Below, one piece after another: positions 1 through 6,393 of a stretch of DNA of 11,793 nucleotides; the first letter of the stretch is position 1, and each line of letters starts with the position of its first letter. Where the stretch lies: NCBI GenBank assembly GCA_904501895.1, contig CAJGCX010000049.1:1-11793 (forward strand). Direction: 5' to 3'. A program made the position numbers and the translations under genes. The notes under the pieces were generated by a model. The model was not told the origin of the DNA. It did not search any database and worked only from the letters and a program-made list of their open reading frames with translations. The stretch comes from Clostridiaceae bacterium (lineage in GTDB: Bacteria; Bacillota; Clostridia; Oscillospirales; Acutalibacteraceae).

Positions 1-885
1 GCCGATAACAGCAATTGCACCACCGATTACGCCGTCAACCAAGAGTGCTGAAACAAGTGGATTTGCATTTTCAAAGAAACCTGCAATCCAACCCTGAACA
101 CCCTCAAGAATACCAACAAGCCAATCAGCAATCCAAACACCAGGACCTGCCTGTGAAATCCAAAAAACAAGGAACATTACAACTGCGAAAATTGGAAGAC
201 CAAACCACTTATTTGTAAGAATATCATCAATCTTATCCTGATAATTTCTTTCCTTTGTGAGAATCTTTCTCTTTTCAACTGTCTTAACAATATTATTTAC
301 GAATTCAAAACGCTTTTTATCAGCCTCAACAACAGATTTTTTATCTGTCATATCAACATCACCCTGAGTATAAGGTGCTGTCTGACCCTTGCCATACTTT
401 GAAACTGCTGATTCAACAACATCCTTAAGACCCTCTGCAGATGTTGAAACTGTTTCAATAACAGGACAGTTGAGTGCCTTGCTTAATGCAGCAACATCAA
501 TTTCTGTTTGCTTCTTTTCGTTGATATCAGCCTTATTAAGTGCAACAACAACAGGAATACCCAATTCAAGAAGCTGTGTTGTGAAGAAAAGGCTACGACT
601 TAAATTTGTAGCATCAACAATGTTGATAATAACATCAGGCTTCTGTGTCTTTATGTAATCACGAGTTACACTTTCCTCAGATGTGAATGGTGACATTGAA
701 TAAGCACCCGGAAGGTCAACCGCAATAAGCTCATCACTTCCGTTATAAAGGCTCTTTTTAATTGGACTCTCTTTTTTATCAACTGTAACGCCAGCCCAGT
801 TACCTACCTTTTCATTTTTACCTGTAAGACCGTTATACATTGTAGTTTTACCACTATTGGGATTACCTGCCAATGCAATTCTCAT
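1..885 (-). CDS. feoB: Ferrous iron transporter FeoB, N-terminal part (cut by window edge)
   Basis: FeoB is the inner-membrane Fe2+ permease with a cytosolic GTPase domain. The visible 295 residues contain the G-protein motifs in order: GNPNSGKT (residues 7-14, G1), NWAGVTVD (29-36, switch/G2), DLPGAYS (57-63, G3) and NKAD (117-120, G4). A charged helical linker follows, then the first membrane helix beginning near FGLPIFAVVMFLVFW. The rest of the permease, with its Gate motifs, lies beyond position 1. The start codon is ATG at 885, with AGGAGG seven bases upstream. It follows feoA by about 105 bp on the same strand, and that gap contains a palindrome matching the upstream operators, so the pair is probably one iron-repressed operon. 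Family assignment is near certain; only the 5' portion is seen. Confidence 0.97.
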   Translation of the reverse strand, partial: MRIALAGNPNSGKTTMYNGLTGKNEKVGNWAGVTVDKKESPIKKSLYNGSDELIAVDLPGAYSMSPFTSEESVTRDYIKTQKPDVIINIVDATNLSRSLFFTTQLLELGIPVVVALNKADINEKKQTEIDVAALSKALNCPVIETVSTSAEGLKDVVESAVSKYGKGQTAPYTQGDVDMTDKKSVVEADKKRFEFVNNIVKTVEKRKILTKERNYQDKIDDILTNKWFGLPIFAVVMFLVFWISQAGPGVWIADWLVGILEGVQGWIAGFFENANPLVSALLVDGVIGGAIAVIG

Positions 886-910
886 AATTCATCCTCCTGG
901 GAATTTATAT

Positions 911-926
911 GTTAGATATTATTAAC
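911..926. promoter_or_regulatory. Degenerate feo-type operator half-palindrome
   Basis: GTTAGA-TATT-ATTAAC has the same 6+4+6 layout as the three stronger feo palindromes, but its arms match imperfectly. It lies 26 bp (start to start) from the perfect site at 937, just upstream of the feoB ribosome binding site. It may be a weak second site or chance in AT-rich DNA. Confidence 0.25.
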
Positions 927-936
927 TATAAGTCGT

Positions 937-952
937 GTTAGCGAACGCTAAC
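937..952. promoter_or_regulatory. Palindromic operator-like site between feoA and feoB
   Basis: GTTAGC-GAAC-GCTAAC is a perfect 6-bp inverted repeat around a 4-bp spacer; the arms extend to 7 bp (GTTAGCG/CGCTAAC). The same arm sequence and spacer length recur at 1229-1244 and 1263-1278 upstream of feoA. No clear promoter is seen beside this copy, so it may tune feoB separately or act as an auxiliary site. An RNA hairpin role is possible, but no U-tract follows. Confidence 0.6.
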
Positions 953-990
953 TACAAACTGAAAATATTCAGCTGCCTCTACCTTACCTT

Positions 991-1203
991 TTATATAGAT
1001 ATTGCTTCAGCTAACTGGGTATCAATGCTATAACGTGAGTCCTTAATAGAAACAATGCAACCGCCTTTTTTATGAGAGATAACTGTTATAGGCTCACCTG
1101 CATAACAACCGAGTGAAAAAAGGAATGCATCAAGGTCGTCATCATCAGTAATAACATCCTTGATAATATATTCAATTCCTTCCTGTGCATTAGTTAAATT
1201 CAT
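991..1203 (-). CDS. feoA: FeoA family protein (SH3-like)
   Basis: FeoA is a small cytosolic SH3-like protein that works with FeoB in Fe2+ uptake. The product of about 70 residues has the family pattern: a short N-terminal strand, a helix ending in LFSLGCYAGEPITVISHKKGG, then a strand-rich tail with SRYSIDTQLAEAISI. The usual Leu-Gly-turn-Gly signature (LG..AGE) is present. The frame can be opened at GTG 1212, but ATG at 1203 is preferred because AGGTGAG lies five bases before it. It is the first gene of the feo operon, transcribed from the promoter at 1287-1315 and followed by feoB. Regulation by iron is inferred from the palindromes at the promoter. Confidence 0.9.
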   Translation of the reverse strand: MNLTNAQEGIEYIIKDVITDDDDLDAFLFSLGCYAGEPITVISHKKGGCIVSIKDSRYSIDTQLAEAISI

Positions 1204-1228
1204 TTTACTCACCTAAATGTTAAATAAA

Positions 1229-1244
1229 ATTAGCTTTCGCTAAC
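1229..1244. promoter_or_regulatory. Palindromic operator-like site in the feoA leader
   Basis: ATTAGC-TTTC-GCTAAC is a near-perfect member of the GTTAGC-N4-GCTAAC family. It lies in the untranslated leader about 26 bp upstream of the feoA start and 34 bp (start to start) from the site at 1263. Paired sites around a transcription start fit repression by a dimeric regulator. Confidence 0.6.
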
Positions 1245-1262
1245 ATTTTGTTTTAAAATCAA

Positions 1263-1278
1263 GTTAGCCTCAGCTAAC
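1263..1278. promoter_or_regulatory. Palindromic operator at the feoA transcription start
   Basis: GTTAGC-CTCA-GCTAAC is a perfect 6+4+6 palindrome just downstream of the -10 box of the feo promoter, so it should cover the transcription start. This is a typical repressor position. The half-sites resemble DtxR/IdeR boxes, but in those the GTTAG and CTAAC halves are separated by one base, not six, so the regulator is not identified here. Confidence 0.65.
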
Positions 1279-1286
1279 CTCAAATA

Positions 1287-1315
1287 ATAATACTATATAT
1301 TTTATTTCTTGTCAA
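1287..1315 (-). promoter_or_regulatory. Sigma-A type promoter of feoAB
   Basis: On the minus strand the -35 box is TTGACA (1315-1310), the spacer is 17 bp and the -10 box is TATTAT (1292-1287). The start of transcription should be near 1280, with a leader of roughly 75 bases before feoA. Two operator-like palindromes follow directly. Confidence 0.8.
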
Positions 1316-1381
1316 GAGAAAATATTACATTTTGTGAAAATTTTATCAAAAGCGATAATATTAAAATATACATAACAAAAA

Positions 1382-1410
1382 AAATCACACTTCATTATGA
1401 AATGCGATTT
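1382..1410 (-). terminator. Rho-independent terminator after the small hypothetical gene
   Basis: On the minus strand a 13-bp stem (AAATCGCATTTCA with TGAAGTGTGATTT, two G-U pairs, 3-base loop) ends in a run of T, 16 bases after the stop codon of the gene at 1426-1653. It separates that gene from the feo promoter. Confidence 0.7.
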
Positions 1411-1425
1411 TTATACTAATATGAT

Positions 1426-1653
1426 TTATTTGTTTGTCAGGTTATATTTAAAATCTTCAATTACAGAATTTATGTGACAAGCTTCTATGTCTGAACTATT
1501 AAACTCTTCCACTAACTTTTCAACCTCCAAAGAATCTAGTGACAGATTGCATATATACTCCCTGCTGTTATCATCCATCAAAAGCAATACGCCAAAGCTT
1601 TCTTCTGAAAAATCCGGCGCATCCACCATGCACTTAAGTTTATAAAATTTCAT
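1426..1653 (-). CDS. Small hypothetical protein, DUF6514-like
   Basis: An acidic protein of 75 residues with no membrane segment or signal peptide. It has a strand-like N-terminus (KFYKLKCMVD), an FGVLLLMDD segment, then helices rich in E and L ending in HINSVIEDFKYNL. The FGV...LVEEFN...H...VIEDF pattern is reminiscent of the DUF6514 family of Clostridia, which has no known function; this is recalled from memory and not searched. The frame also opens at ATG 1662, but ATG 1653 is preferred because AGAGGATGAGGG lies upstream at proper spacing. It is a single-gene unit with its own promoter (1686-1714) and terminator (1382-1410). The 22-bp direct repeats over the promoter imply a dedicated regulator. 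Coding status is likely; function is unknown. Confidence 0.7.
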   Translation of the reverse strand: MKFYKLKCMVDAPDFSEESFGVLLLMDDNSREYICNLSLDSLEVEKLVEEFNSSDIEACHINSVIEDFKYNLTNK

Positions 1654-1667
1654 TTCCCTCATCCTCT

Positions 1668-1719
1668 TTGTGTCGATATGACAATATTATAATGCTCTTG
1701 TGTCGTTTTGTCAATATTA
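1668..1719. repeat. Pair of 22-bp direct repeats over a promoter (probable operators)
   Basis: The copies at 1668-1689 and 1698-1719 match at 19 of 22 bases; both start TTGTGTCG and end CAATATTA, and the starts are 30 bp apart. The left copy has a palindromic core, TGTC-N5-GACA, and covers the -10 box and predicted transcription start. The right copy covers the -35 box and part of the spacer. The arrangement suggests two binding sites for one repressor on roughly the same face of the helix. Confidence 0.55.
1686..1714 (-). promoter_or_regulatory. Consensus sigma-A promoter of the small hypothetical gene
   Basis: On the minus strand TTGACA (1714-1709), a 17-bp spacer and TATAAT (1691-1686) form a perfect consensus promoter. 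Transcription should start near 1679, about 26 bases before the chosen start codon. A core promoter this strong next to repeated sites suggests that the default state is repression. Confidence 0.85.
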
Positions 1720-1803
1720 ATTTTAAAATTGTTGTTATTTTCCTAAAAATTCTGAATATAATATAATAATTAATGTAATATCTCTGCTTTTTATAAAAAA
1801 CAC

Positions 1804-1832
1804 TTGACAAAACAATAAAATCAGTGTATTAT
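1804..1832 (+). promoter_or_regulatory. Promoter of the initiator tRNA gene
   Basis: TTGACA (1804-1809), a 17-bp spacer and TATTAT (1827-1832) lie 33 bp before the tRNA 5' end. It is the only clear plus-strand promoter in the window. Confidence 0.8.
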
Positions 1833-1865
1833 ATTAAAGCACTCTTGAGAGGGCAAGTTAAATAT

Positions 1866-1941
<76 letters not shown>

Positions 1942-1946
1942 AATCA

Positions 1947-1985
1947 GATACCACTATTGATACAATTCAGGTCAATAGTGGTATC
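1947..1985 (+). terminator. Terminator hairpin downstream of tRNA-fMet
   Basis: A perfect 14-bp stem, GATACCACTATTGA with TCAATAGTGGTATC, and an 11-base loop, followed by GTTGTTTT. It starts five bases after the tRNA end and is suited to stop plus-strand transcription. Confidence 0.7.
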
Positions 1986-2023
1986 GTTGTTTTATATAGC
2001 ATTTAAGCCATTTAAAAAGCATA

Positions 2024-2063
2024 AGCGTTGCATATGGGATTTTGTTGTCCCTTTTGCAACGCT
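2024..2063. terminator. Second hairpin, probable bidirectional terminator
   Basis: A 9-bp outer stem AGCGTTGCA/TGCAACGCT with an inner GGGA/TCCC stem. T-rich tracts lie on both sides: TTTTATTATTT on the plus strand, and TTTTT a few bases past the stem on the minus strand. It lies just past the atpK stop codon and is the only candidate terminator there for the ATPase operon. Confidence 0.6.
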
Positions 2064-2090
2064 TTTATTATTTCTTTAATTTTAAATAAT

Positions 2091-2516
2091 TTATGCGAGT
2101 GCAACCATGCTGAAAACGAGTGCGAAAAGTGCTACTGTTTCGCAAAGACCAACAACGGTGATGTACTGTGAGAAGCCTTTTCCTGTTTCAGCGAGTGCGT
2201 CTGCACCTGCTGCACCTGCTTTGCCCTGAAATACTGCTGAGAAAGCCATTGCAAGACCTGATGCAATACCAAGACCGATTAAGAATGCAGGGTCTGCAGT
2301 TGAAGATTTCATCTGCTGCATCAAAAGGAAACCGTAAATGGTCTGTGTAAGAGGTGCGCCGGCAAAAACTGTAAGAATAAATGGAGCTGCTTTATTGCTC
2401 ATATAACATTTTTTCCAAGCACCGATTGATGCCTGACCTGCAATACCGATACCGATAGCAGAGCCGATTGCGGCAATACCCATTGCCAAAGATGTTCCTA
2501 ATAATCCGAAATTCAT
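2091..2516 (-). CDS. atpK: V/A-type ATPase subunit K (proteolipid, c-ring)
   Basis: Forms the rotating membrane ring that carries ions through the ATPase. The 141 residues are nearly all hydrophobic and form two helical hairpins (four membrane helices), the duplicated 16-kDa proteolipid type. The ion-binding glutamate is E126 in GLCETVALF of the last helix; the first hairpin has PLTQTIYG instead. T57, Q58, Y61, Q97 and E126 match in spacing the Na+-site residues T64, Q65, Y68, Q110 and E139 of Enterococcus hirae NtpK, so Na+ coupling is inferred. AAGGAG precedes the ATG. It is the last gene of the operon, 19 bp after subunit I, and is followed by the hairpin at 2024-2063. Confidence 0.95.
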   Translation of the reverse strand: MNFGLLGTSLAMGIAAIGSAIGIGIAGQASIGAWKKCYMSNKAAPFILTVFAGAPLTQTIYGFLLMQQMKSSTADPAFLIGLGIASGLAMAFSAVFQGKAGAAGADALAETGKGFSQYITVVGLCETVALFALVFSMVALA

Positions 2517-2535
2517 AATTATTCTCCTTCGTGAT

Positions 2536-4452
2536 TTAATCTATTTGTTCATTAAATGGTTTGAATTTATGTCCACTCCAGGACATATCAAGATGCGATG
2601 AAAATTCCAATGTATTAAGTCTTATACCATGAACGATAACGGACAAGACATTCAATATCATATTAAGCCCGTGACCAAATACTAAAAGAACAATCGCAAT
2701 AATCATAAATAAGAAGTTTCCAAGTAACGGTCCTGCCAACTCATTGACAGTGGCTGCAATAGCAGCACCTGCAAGTCCGACAGCCCAGAGTCGTATATAG
2801 GAAACTATATCCGAGAAAACATTAACTACACCAAGCAAAACTGAAACTATATTAGTAAGACTTGCAAGAATAGATTTTATAATATTTCCTTCGTAATTTG
2901 AGAATACAAAGCTTAAAAGGAAACCGATTCCGATAAGTGCAATAGCAACAGTACCAACCGGAATACCGCTTATTACAAGTGAGAAGCTGAAAACTTCAGG
3001 ATTTACAACAAGGCTTAATACAAGATAGTAAATTCCGAAAAGTTGTAATATTGAACCGATATCACCAAGCATTTTAAGTGACCTTCTGTTTCTGATTGCA
3101 CCTTTTATATGAGCTATTGTCAACTGAATAAGTGCTAATGAGAAACAGAAAATCTGCAAATTCTGTGCTGTTGTAAGTCCTGTTTCACCCTCTGTCCAGA
3201 AAGGATGCCAGATTTGGTCGGCATACACATTTGAAATTACAGGAATTGACAATTTCTGAATCCACTGTGGAATTTGTTCGGCAGAAAGTCCGAACCATGT
3301 GCAAGTAAGAGTACCCCAAAGGACGGTCGATAATCCTAAAAGCCCTACAAGTAAGAAGGTCGGTGAAACCTCTTTCTTTGTGACAAGGGACTTTATGATT
3401 GGTATTGAGGCAACAGCACAGATGAACAATCCGTATCCACCATCGCCAAAAATAATGCCAAAGAAAATAAGAATAAATGCCAAGAACCAACCTGAAATAT
3501 CATACTCAAAATATCCCGGAACTGCACCCAAAAAGTCCGTTAACGGATAAATAAGACTTACAAACTTATTGTTTTTAAGCTTGGTTGGTACATCATCCTC
3601 TTCGGTAGGTTCTTCAATGAGAAGTCCCCAAGAATTTGATTTAGCAGTTTCCTTCAACTTATCAATATTTTCCGTTTCAATATATCCCTTGAAATGCGCT
3701 ATTGAAACATTCTTGTTTTCTGACAAATCTTCATCTGCCATACCCGTTGCATAAATTTCAAATTCAATTTCCTTTTCACAGGCTTTAACAGCATTTTTAA
3801 GTGCATTTGTGTATTTTCCATAAGAAAGGATTTTTTCGTCTATTGACTTAATTTCGTCAATAAATTCGGATACCTTTTGTTGCATTTCTTCAGTGGACAT
3901 TTGTGGCAATTCCAACTTATAATTATTCATAGTTGCAACAAATTCAGTTTTCTCATCAGTGAACGAATTAATCAACACACATTTTACGGTATTTTTGCTT
4001 TCACCTAACTTAATGGTTTTTAAACTGTCTCCCAAGGCTTCATATTCCTTTTTTGGAATTTCATAAAATGAGATATCGATACCTTTTTCAACTAAATCCT
4101 TAACGCTTTCAGGGTCAAATCTGCCCCAACTTTCAAGTCGGTCCAGTTCAGAATTAAGAGTAAACATCTCTGCCTGACAATTCTTCTTTTTATCAGTCAG
4201 AAAAGCAACGTCCTTTGCAATATTCAAAGATTCAGCAAGATTTAATTCTTCACCTTCTGCACCCTTTTTAGTTCCAACGGTGAAGATTGCACTTTCAAGT
4301 AAAGAAATCTGTTCCTTGAGTTCATTGAGTCTTTCACCTGAGCCCTCGTTGATTTCAATATGAATCATTCCAAGCTTACGAAGCTTTTCAAGTGTTTCTG
4401 TTTTTTTATCTCCCATAATTATGAGAGAAACTTTTTTCATAGGAACAATCAT
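2536..4452 (-). CDS. atpI: V/A-type ATPase subunit I (membrane stator, a-subunit)
   Basis: Subunit I holds the ion half-channels and links the peripheral stalks to the membrane. At 638 residues it has the usual two-part form. Residues 1-310 are a cytosolic arm with coiled-coil stretches (about 40-110 and 185-230), opening with the family-like MIVPMKKVSLI. Residues 320-610 carry seven to eight membrane helices. Visible motifs are FGDGGYG (335-341), SYIRLWAVGLAG (551-562) with the expected essential arginine R554 facing the ring glutamate, and GHGLNMILNVLSVIVHGIRLN near the end. The start overlaps the end of atpD by four bases (ATGA), and GAGGAGG lies within atpD upstream, so the two are translationally coupled. 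Confidence 0.96.
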   Translation of the reverse strand: MIVPMKKVSLIIMGDKKTETLEKLRKLGMIHIEINEGSGERLNELKEQISLLESAIFTVGTKKGAEGEELNLAESLNIAKDVAFLTDKKKNCQAEMFTLNSELDRLESWGRFDPESVKDLVEKGIDISFYEIPKKEYEALGDSLKTIKLGESKNTVKCVLINSFTDEKTEFVATMNNYKLELPQMSTEEMQQKVSEFIDEIKSIDEKILSYGKYTNALKNAVKACEKEIEFEIYATGMADEDLSENKNVSIAHFKGYIETENIDKLKETAKSNSWGLLIEEPTEEDDVPTKLKNNKFVSLIYPLTDFLGAVPGYFEYDISGWFLAFILIFFGIIFGDGGYGLFICAVASIPIIKSLVTKKEVSPTFLLVGLLGLSTVLWGTLTCTWFGLSAEQIPQWIQKLSIPVISNVYADQIWHPFWTEGETGLTTAQNLQIFCFSLALIQLTIAHIKGAIRNRRSLKMLGDIGSILQLFGIYYLVLSLVVNPEVFSFSLVISGIPVGTVAIALIGIGFLLSFVFSNYEGNIIKSILASLTNIVSVLLGVVNVFSDIVSYIRLWAVGLAGAAIAATVNELAGPLLGNFLFMIIAIVLLVFGHGLNMILNVLSVIVHGIRLNTLEFSSHLDMSWSGHKFKPFNEQID

Positions 4453-5081
4453 AATGCATAAACCTCCTCTCGGGAAGCCTCAGCATTACGCTCTGCTATT
4501 TTTCGTTTTGAAATTTTTGAACGAACAACAGCACTGACCTGTTGGTCTGCCATATAAATTGATATTTTTTTAATATTCTGTTGTGTTTCAGGGATTTTTA
4601 CCTTTTCGAACAAGTTGACTCTTTGACTTGTTGCAAGAAGCTCTGCACCTAAAAGTCTTACTTGTTCGTCCAACACCTCTGCCTCTAAATCAAGTGACAT
4701 TGCCTTTTCCATGTGGTTTGCAGCTATATCGACCCAAAGAGGAGTTTCGTATAAATCGTAATCGCTTCTTGAAAAGTCTGCTCCCTCATAGGTCGGAACA
4801 GCCACACCAGCAATATTTCCTTGTCCTTTACGGATATTGCTGACGGTTATTATTCCGTCAGGGAAAACATCCTTTTCGCTGAAAACAGCAATCCAATCCT
4901 TAAAGCCTTTTTCAAGCCTTTCTTTCTCTTCCCTTACTTCTTTCGCTTTTGCTTCGATAATACGGATTTCGGATTGAAGCTGTTGTTTTTTTAGTGTCAG
5001 AGTAGGCAAATATCTCTGGTACATTTTAAGGGCATCCTTTTGTACCTTTAACTCATTTTTTGTTAATTTGATTTTTGCCAA
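4449..5081 (-). CDS. atpD: V/A-type ATPase subunit D (central rotor shaft), TTG start
   Basis: Subunit D is the long coiled-coil shaft that turns inside the A3B3 head, the counterpart of F-type gamma. The 210 residues show helical segments at about 5-65 and 115-205, with a globular insert between. The family-like RVNLFEKVKIPETQQNIKKI is at 154-173 and a basic patch, RSKISKRKIAERN, near the C-terminus. Translation appears to start at TTG (5081), 8 bases after AGGAGG; no ATG fits in the conserved N-terminal region MAKIKLTKNELK. The upstream stop of atpB overlaps this ribosome binding site. The usual partner subunit F is not encoded in the operon. Confidence 0.94.
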   Translation of the reverse strand: MAKIKLTKNELKVQKDALKMYQRYLPTLTLKKQQLQSEIRIIEAKAKEVREEKERLEKGFKDWIAVFSEKDVFPDGIITVSNIRKGQGNIAGVAVPTYEGADFSRSDYDLYETPLWVDIAANHMEKAMSLDLEAEVLDEQVRLLGAELLATSQRVNLFEKVKIPETQQNIKKISIYMADQQVSAVVRSKISKRKIAERNAEASREEVYAL

Positions 5082-5094
5082 AATTTGCTCCTCC

Positions 5095-6393
5095 TTAATC
5101 AGGCCAGAATTCGTCGGTAAGGTCTGACTTTATACCTGTTTCGTCTTTCTGGAAACATTCTGCAAGAATTTCCCAACCTAAATCAAGGGAATTTTCAAGT
5201 GACAGATTAACGGACAAGTCCATCATTTTATTTTCAAAAAGATTACCATATTTAAGGAGCTTTTCGTCCCATTTATTCATAGAAAAGCCCATATTTTTCT
5301 TTTCTAATGTTTCCTTATATGAGGAATACAAACGAATCATAGCATCCATAAGTGCTCGATGGTCTTTTCGGGTTTTTCCGTTAACATTCTGTTTAAGTCG
5401 TGAAAGTGAACCGAATGGCTCAATACGACCACCCTTAAGATAATACTGTCCTTCAGTAATATAACCTGTATTATCAGGAACAGGATGTGTTACGTCGTCA
5501 CCCGGCATAGTTGTAACTGCAAGAACGGTAACTGAACCTGAATTTGCAAAGTCAACAGCCTTTTCATAACGAGCAGCCAACTGTGAATAAAGGTCACCTG
5601 GATAACCACGGTTAGATGGAACCTGTTCCTGTGTAATTGCAATTTCCTTCATAGCATCGGCAAAGTTTGTCATATCAGTAAGCAATACCAATACATCCTT
5701 ATCCTGCAAAGCAAACTGCTCTGCAACAGCCAATACCATATCAGGAATCATCATACATTCAACAGTAGGGTCGGACGCAGTATGAATAAACATAACAGTT
5801 TTGCTGAGCGCTCCGCCCTGTGAAAGTTCTTCCTTAAAATAAAGGAAGTCGTCATATTTAAGGCCCATACCACCAAGGACAATTACGTCTGCCTCAGCCT
5901 GCATCGCAATACGAGCAAGAAGCTGATTATATGGTTCACCTGAAATTGAGAAAATAGGTAATTTCTGTGAAACCACCAAAGTATTGAACATATCTATCAT
6001 AGGGATATTTGTTCTCATCATTCTGTTTGCAAGGATTCGTTTGGTTGGGTTAACAGATGGACCACCAACAGGTTTCATATTTTCTGTGAGTGCAGGTCCT
6101 TTATCTCTTGGTTCACCTGAACCGTTAAAAATACGACCTAACAAGTCTTCGCTGAATGAAACACGCATCTCACGACCTAAAAAGCGAACCTCGTCACCTG
6201 TTGAGACACCCTGACCACCTGCAAAAACCTGAAGGGAAACAATATCGCCCTCAATTTTATTAACCTGTGCAAGTGACTTACCAAAACGAGTGTTGATTTG
6301 TGCCAACTCTTTATATTGAACATTATTTGCTCTTACAGTAATAACATTACCGGTGATTGATTCAATTCTGTTAAAAACTTTATTCATTCTCAC
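5095..6393 (-). CDS. atpB: V/A-type ATPase subunit B (non-catalytic head subunit)
   Basis: Subunit B alternates with A in the hexameric head and completes the ATP sites at the A-B interface. It has 432 residues: a beta-barrel domain to about 75, then a RecA-like fold without a P-loop, where SISGEPYNQLLARIA (149-163) replaces the Walker A loop. Other family blocks are LTDMTNFADAMKEI (238-251), NRGYPGDLYSQLAARYEKA (261-279) and GSLSRL (328-333), whose R332 is the likely arginine finger. SGEPYNQLLARIA and GGMGLKYDDF are, from memory, closer to the Chlamydia/spirochaete branch than to Enterococcus NtpB. GTG at 6393 overlaps the atpA stop (GTGA); ATG at 6387 with GGTGAG upstream is an equally good start. 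Confidence 0.96.
   Translation of the reverse strand: MRMNKVFNRIESITGNVITVRANNVQYKELAQINTRFGKSLAQVNKIEGDIVSLQVFAGGQGVSTGDEVRFLGREMRVSFSEDLLGRIFNGSGEPRDKGPALTENMKPVGGPSVNPTKRILANRMMRTNIPMIDMFNTLVVSQKLPIFSISGEPYNQLLARIAMQAEADVIVLGGMGLKYDDFLYFKEELSQGGALSKTVMFIHTASDPTVECMMIPDMVLAVAEQFALQDKDVLVLLTDMTNFADAMKEIAITQEQVPSNRGYPGDLYSQLAARYEKAVDFANSGSVTVLAVTTMPGDDVTHPVPDNTGYITEGQYYLKGGRIEPFGSLSRLKQNVNGKTRKDHRALMDAMIRLYSSYKETLEKKNMGFSMNKWDEKLLKYGNLFENKMMDLSVNLSLENSLDLGWEILAECFQKDETGIKSDLTDEFWPD

Noticed and set aside
937..952. Rho-independent terminator between feoA and feoB
   Set aside because: The stem is short and no T-run follows on the minus strand; matching palindromes at the promoter make an operator more likely.
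1263..1278. Canonical DtxR/IdeR box
   Set aside because: The half-sites GTTAG and CTAAC are six bases apart, while the DtxR/IdeR box has one base between them, so the canonical assignment does not fit.
3185..3490. 101-codon minus-strand frame inside atpI
   Set aside because: It lies wholly within the conserved membrane domain of subunit I in another frame; composition (many R, C, W) is that of a shadow frame.
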